Assembly (NCBI GenBank): GCA_024683255.1
Contig: JAIKYL010000232.1
Location: 1-8,561, forward strand
DNA length: 8,561 nt
Direction of reading: 5' to 3'
DNA from: Bacteroidales bacterium
GTDB lineage: Bacteria > Bacteroidota > Bacteroidia > Bacteroidales > UBA932
Part shown: positions 6,668-8,561 of the stretch, one piece after another
How the letters are laid out: each line of letters opens with the position of its first letter
How positions within the stretch are numbered: the stretch's first letter is position 1
Translations under genes and position numbers: made by a program
The notes under the pieces: model-generated
What the model saw: the letters and a program-made list of their open reading frames with translations, nothing else
The model's database searches: none
What the model was told of the DNA's origin: nothing

Positions 6668-7630
6668 TTATTGCTGACCGGATGCCAGATCCAGGATTTC
6701 GGAAGTAATCTTTTGCTGACGGCCCTTGTTGTACTGCAACGTGAGTTCGTCCAGCAAGTCTTCACCATTGTCCGTAGCCGTCTGCATGGCCACCGTACGC
6801 GCCGCATGCTCCGCCGCCGCACTGTCCAGCAGGGCGGCATACAGCTTAAGCTTAAGCGTCTTGGGCACCAGCGCCTCCAGCAGCTCCTTGGCGTTGGGTT
6901 CCAGAATCACGTCTGCTTCCCCGTGCGTTAGGTTCGCGTTGGCATCGGGAAATTGGCTTTTCGGGTACCGCCCCGAAAAGTAATTTTCCGATGCCGCCAG
7001 CCCTGGGGAGGCAGACACACTTGCTGCCGTTATGGGCAGGAACTGTTCCAACACCGGGACCTGTTTGGCCGTGGTTACAAAGTGGTTATACACCAGGAAA
7101 ACTTTGCCGATATGGCCTTTCTCCAGCTCCTCCATCAGCTTTTCCGTCAGCTCCGCCGCAGGACTGTAGGACGGGTGTTCGGAAAGCTCGGAATAATCCT
7201 TCGGCGACGGATAGCCCGCCTTGCGCATGGCATCGGCCATTTTCCGGCCGATGGAATACACCGTGGCCTCCGGATACTCCTCCAGCAGCGCCTTCACCTT
7301 GCCGATGGCATTGGCATTAAAGCCCCCGCAGAGCGACGAATTGGACGCCAGGGCCAGGATAATCACCTTCCCGGACACGGAAACGGCCGATTCGGTGTCC
7401 GAGCCCTCATTTTTGGGCCGTTCGGACACGGAAACCACCGTTTTGGTGCCCGAAGCCGCCTGCACCGTAGCCAGGATGCGCTGCAGCTGCTCCTCGTACG
7501 GCCGCATATTGGCTATGGCCGTCTGCGCCTTGCGAAGCTTGGCCGAAGACACCAGCTTCATGGCCGATGTAATCTTCAGCGTACTTTGCACGGAACCAAT
7601 CCGGCCCTTTATTTCCTTCAGTGTTGGCAT
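6668..7630 (-). CDS. atpG: F1Fo ATP synthase gamma subunit with two in-frame inserts
   Basis: Central shaft of the F1 motor, turning inside the alpha3beta3 ring. The N-terminal coiled-coil helix has MPTLKEIKGRIGSVQSTLKI and TSAMKLVSSAKLRKAQ; the C-terminal helix has DSAAAEHAARTVAMQTATDN and LQYNKGRQQKITSEILD, both highly conserved. The Rossmann-like middle domain has SNSSLCGGFNANA (97-109). At 320 residues it exceeds the usual ~285-300. The excess sits in two places: about 60-87, where RPY to LCGG spans 57 residues against 44 in E. coli, with VSVSE/VSVSG repeats; and about 201-238, where FLPI to the DVILEPN strand is some 20 residues longer than usual. Both correspond to hairpin-forming DNA (7372-7450 and 6941-6995). 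The frame is open throughout, so the gene looks functional. It follows atpA by 46 nt, and a dispersed-repeat sequence fills the position before its ATG. Last ATP synthase gene of the operon, as is usual in Bacteroides. Confidence 0.97.
   Translation of the reverse strand: MPTLKEIKGRIGSVQSTLKITSAMKLVSSAKLRKAQTAIANMRPYEEQLQRILATVQAASGTKTVVSVSERPKNEGSDTESAVSVSGKVIILALASNSSLCGGFNANAIGKVKALLEEYPEATVYSIGRKMADAMRKAGYPSPKDYSELSEHPSYSPAAELTEKLMEELEKGHIGKVFLVYNHFVTTAKQVPVLEQFLPITAASVSASPGLAASENYFSGRYPKSQFPDANANLTHGEADVILEPNAKELLEALVPKTLKLKLYAALLDSAAAEHAARTVAMQTATDNGEDLLDELTLQYNKGRQQKITSEILDLASGQQ
6941..6995. repeat. Nested long hairpin (palindromic element) in frame within atpG
   Basis: Outer arms GGCATCGGGAAATT (6941-6954) and AATTTTCCGATGCC (6982-6995) match at 13 of 14 positions. 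Inner arms TTTTCGGG (6958-6965) and CCCGAAAA (6972-6979) match perfectly around a 6-nt loop. It encodes AtpG residues ~212-230 (ASENYFSGRYPKSQFPDA), in a surface loop that is far shorter in other gamma subunits. Such a 55-bp palindrome is not required by the protein and looks inserted. Confidence 0.75.
7372..7450. repeat. Repeat-rich hairpin insert in frame within atpG
   Basis: CGGACACGGAAAC occurs twice in direct orientation (7372-7384 and 7423-7435). TCGGTGTCCGA (7392-7402) pairs with TCGGACACGGA (7422-7432) at 10 of 11 positions, with GCCC (7403-7406) and GGGC (7415-7418) closing the inner stem. GTGTCCG (7395-7401) can alternatively pair with the CGGACAC copy at 7372-7378. A small CACC/GGTG stem (7436-7448) follows. 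It encodes AtpG residues ~61-87, a Ser/Val/Glu-rich loop about 13 residues longer than in E. coli. Confidence 0.65.
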
Positions 7631-7657
7631 AGATTCTTCGCTTCGCTCAGAATGACA
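7631..7657 (-). repeat. Dispersed bacterial repeat directly upstream of atpG
   Basis: Read on the minus strand the segment is TGTCATTCTGAGCG followed by AAGCGAAGAATCT and then the atpG ATG. This matches a motif (GTCATTCTGAGC-GAAGCGAAGAATC) that I recognise as a widely dispersed repeat in many bacterial genomes. It has short terminal complementarity, ATTCT against AGAAT. It takes up most of the 46-nt atpA-atpG gap and the place where a ribosome binding site would be. A second TCATTCTG occurs just upstream (minus strand, about 7665-7672). Confidence 0.65.
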
Positions 7658-7676
7658 TAAAGTACAGAATGAAAAA

Positions 7677-8561
7677 CTATTCCTTCATGGACAGCACCAC
7701 CTGGGAAGCAATGTCTTCCAATACCTGCGCCGCGCCGTCGGGCATCTTGCCTGCGCCCAGCGGGTCCAGGATATCGGCCTGATGGGAAGCGCGGAGACGG
7801 TCCAGGAAAGCGTCCTGGAACTCACGCACCCGAGACACCGGGATGTCCCGCATAAGCGCGTGGGTGCCGCAGTACAGGATGGCCACCTGCTCGCCCACCG
7901 GCATGGGGCTGTACTGGGGCTGAATAAGTAGCTGATTGTTCTTTCGGCCCTTGTCCAGCGCCATTTCCGTAACCTTGTCCATATCGGAAGAGAACTTGGA
8001 GAACGCCTCCAGCTCCGTCCACTGCGCCTGGTCAATCTTGAGGGTACCGGCCACTTTCTTCATGGACTTCACCTGCGCGCTGCCCCCCACACGGGATACG
8101 GAAATACCCACGTTGATAGCCGGACGGACGCCCTGGTTGAAGAGCGCCTGCTCCAGGTATATCTGACCGTCCGTAATGGAAATCACGTTGGTGGGAATAT
8201 AGGCCGATACGTCGCCCGCCTGCGTCTCGATGATGGGCAGAGCCGTGAGCGAACCGCCCCCCTTCACCTTGCCCTTCAGGGACTCCGGCAAATCGTTCAT
8301 CTGTGCGGCCACTTCTTCCTGGGAAAGGATCTTGGCGGCCCGCTCCAGCAAACGGGAGTGCAGGTAGAAAATATCGCCCGGATAGGCCTCACGTCCGGAA
8401 GGACGGCGCAGGATGAGGGACACCTCACGGTAGGCCACAGCCTGCTTGGAAAGGTCGTCGTACACCACCAGTGCATGTCGGCCCGTATCGCGGAAATACT
8501 CGCCGATGGCCGCTCCGGCAAAAGGCGCGTAGTACTGCAACGCAGCCGGATCGGCCGCCGT
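7677..8561 (-). CDS. atpA: F1Fo ATP synthase alpha subunit, C-terminal part (5' partial)
   Basis: Non-catalytic nucleotide-binding subunit of F1. The frame stays open to the right edge; residues [20 protein letters not shown] lead in, and the Leu at 8538-8540 (TTG) is internal, so the gene starts outside the window. About 294 of the usual ~525 residues are present, from just after the P-loop region to the end. Visible marks are [20 protein letters not shown] (Walker B region), [20 protein letters not shown], and [14 protein letters not shown], whose Arg (codon 8091-8093) is the arginine finger reaching into the catalytic site of beta. The helical C-terminal domain ends ...VVLSMKE with a TAG stop. 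It is followed by atpG, the standard order. No frameshift or odd residue was seen. Confidence 0.97.
   Translation of the reverse strand, partial: TAADPAALQYYAPFAGAAIGEYFRDTGRHALVVYDDLSKQAVAYREVSLILRRPSGREAYPGDIFYLHSRLLERAAKILSQEEVAAQMNDLPESLKGKVKGGGSLTALPIIETQAGDVSAYIPTNVISITDGQIYLEQALFNQGVRPAINVGISVSRVGGSAQVKSMKKVAGTLKIDQAQWTELEAFSKFSSDMDKVTEMALDKGRKNNQLLIQPQYSPMPVGEQVAILYCGTHALMRDIPVSRVREFQDAFLDRLRASHQADILDPLGAGKMPDGAAQVLEDIASQVVLSMKE

Noticed and set aside
7372..7450. CRISPR array or tandem repeat array
   Set aside because: Only two copies of a 13-mer within an open coding frame, no regular spacers and no cas genes.
6668..7630. Frameshift or pseudogene in atpG because of its unusual length
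   Set aside because: The frame is open from ATG to stop, and conserved N- and C-terminal helices are intact on both sides of each insert.
6953..7660. 235-codon plus-strand open frame opposite atpG
   Set aside because: Antisense to a conserved ATP synthase gene, with Arg/His/Gly-rich composition and no domain.
8538..8540. TTG as the start of atpA
   Set aside because: It is an internal Leu; the conserved AtpA sequence continues in frame to the window edge.
1..8561. tRNA, rRNA, riboswitch, insertion sequence or phage attachment site
   Set aside because: Non-coding space is limited to two short gaps (90 and 121 bp) plus small spacers, none with such structure; no transposase or integrase motifs were found.

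Overview
The window reads as a chromosomal piece of a GC-rich member of the Bacteroidales, probably an uncultured gut-type lineage. The evidence is a Bacteroidetes-type -7 promoter box (TAnnTTTG form) before the alpha-galactosidase, protein sequences with a Bacteroidetes character (AtpG with an SSLCGGFNAN segment), little Shine-Dalgarno use, and atpG directly after atpA at the end of the ATP synthase operon. The genus cannot be read from the sequence.

Layout from left to right: (1) the C-terminal part of a MATE-family multidrug/Na+ antiporter on the plus strand, cut by the window edge; (2) a complete M20 metallodipeptidase on the minus strand, whose 3' end overlaps the MATE 3' end by 13 bp; (3) a 90-bp divergent promoter region; (4) a secreted GH27 alpha-galactosidase on the plus strand, ending in a hairpin terminator with T-rich flanks on both sides; (5) a long minus-strand run, in transcription order atpA (C-terminal part only) - atpG - HAD phosphatase - organophosphate:phosphate antiporter-like MFS transporter - YitT-family membrane protein. 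Gaps within this run are 46, 6, 1 and 10 nt, so it looks like one transcript trailing the F1Fo ATP synthase operon. Almost every base is coding; the only non-coding stretches above 60 bp are 2237-2326 and 3623-3743.

How the genes fit together: atpA and atpG are parts of the F1 ATP synthase motor. The HAD phosphatase and the OPA-type transporter are separated by one base, suggesting coupled synthesis and perhaps linked phosphorylated-sugar uptake and dephosphorylation. The alpha-galactosidase (periplasmic or secreted) and the dipeptidase are scavenging enzymes driven from a shared divergent control region.

The most unusual signal is a set of small palindromic or dispersed repeat elements sitting inside or against protein genes. 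AtpG is about 20-35 residues longer than usual because of two hairpin-forming in-frame inserts (about 6941-6995 and 7372-7450), and a third repeat (7631-7657) occupies its ribosome-binding region. The MATE gene has a near-perfect 26-bp palindrome (198-223) in the linker between its two halves, and the downstream flank of that palindrome shares 11 of 13 bases with one atpG insert. This resembles the in-frame palindromic elements known from Rickettsia; membership in one family is inference from this single window.
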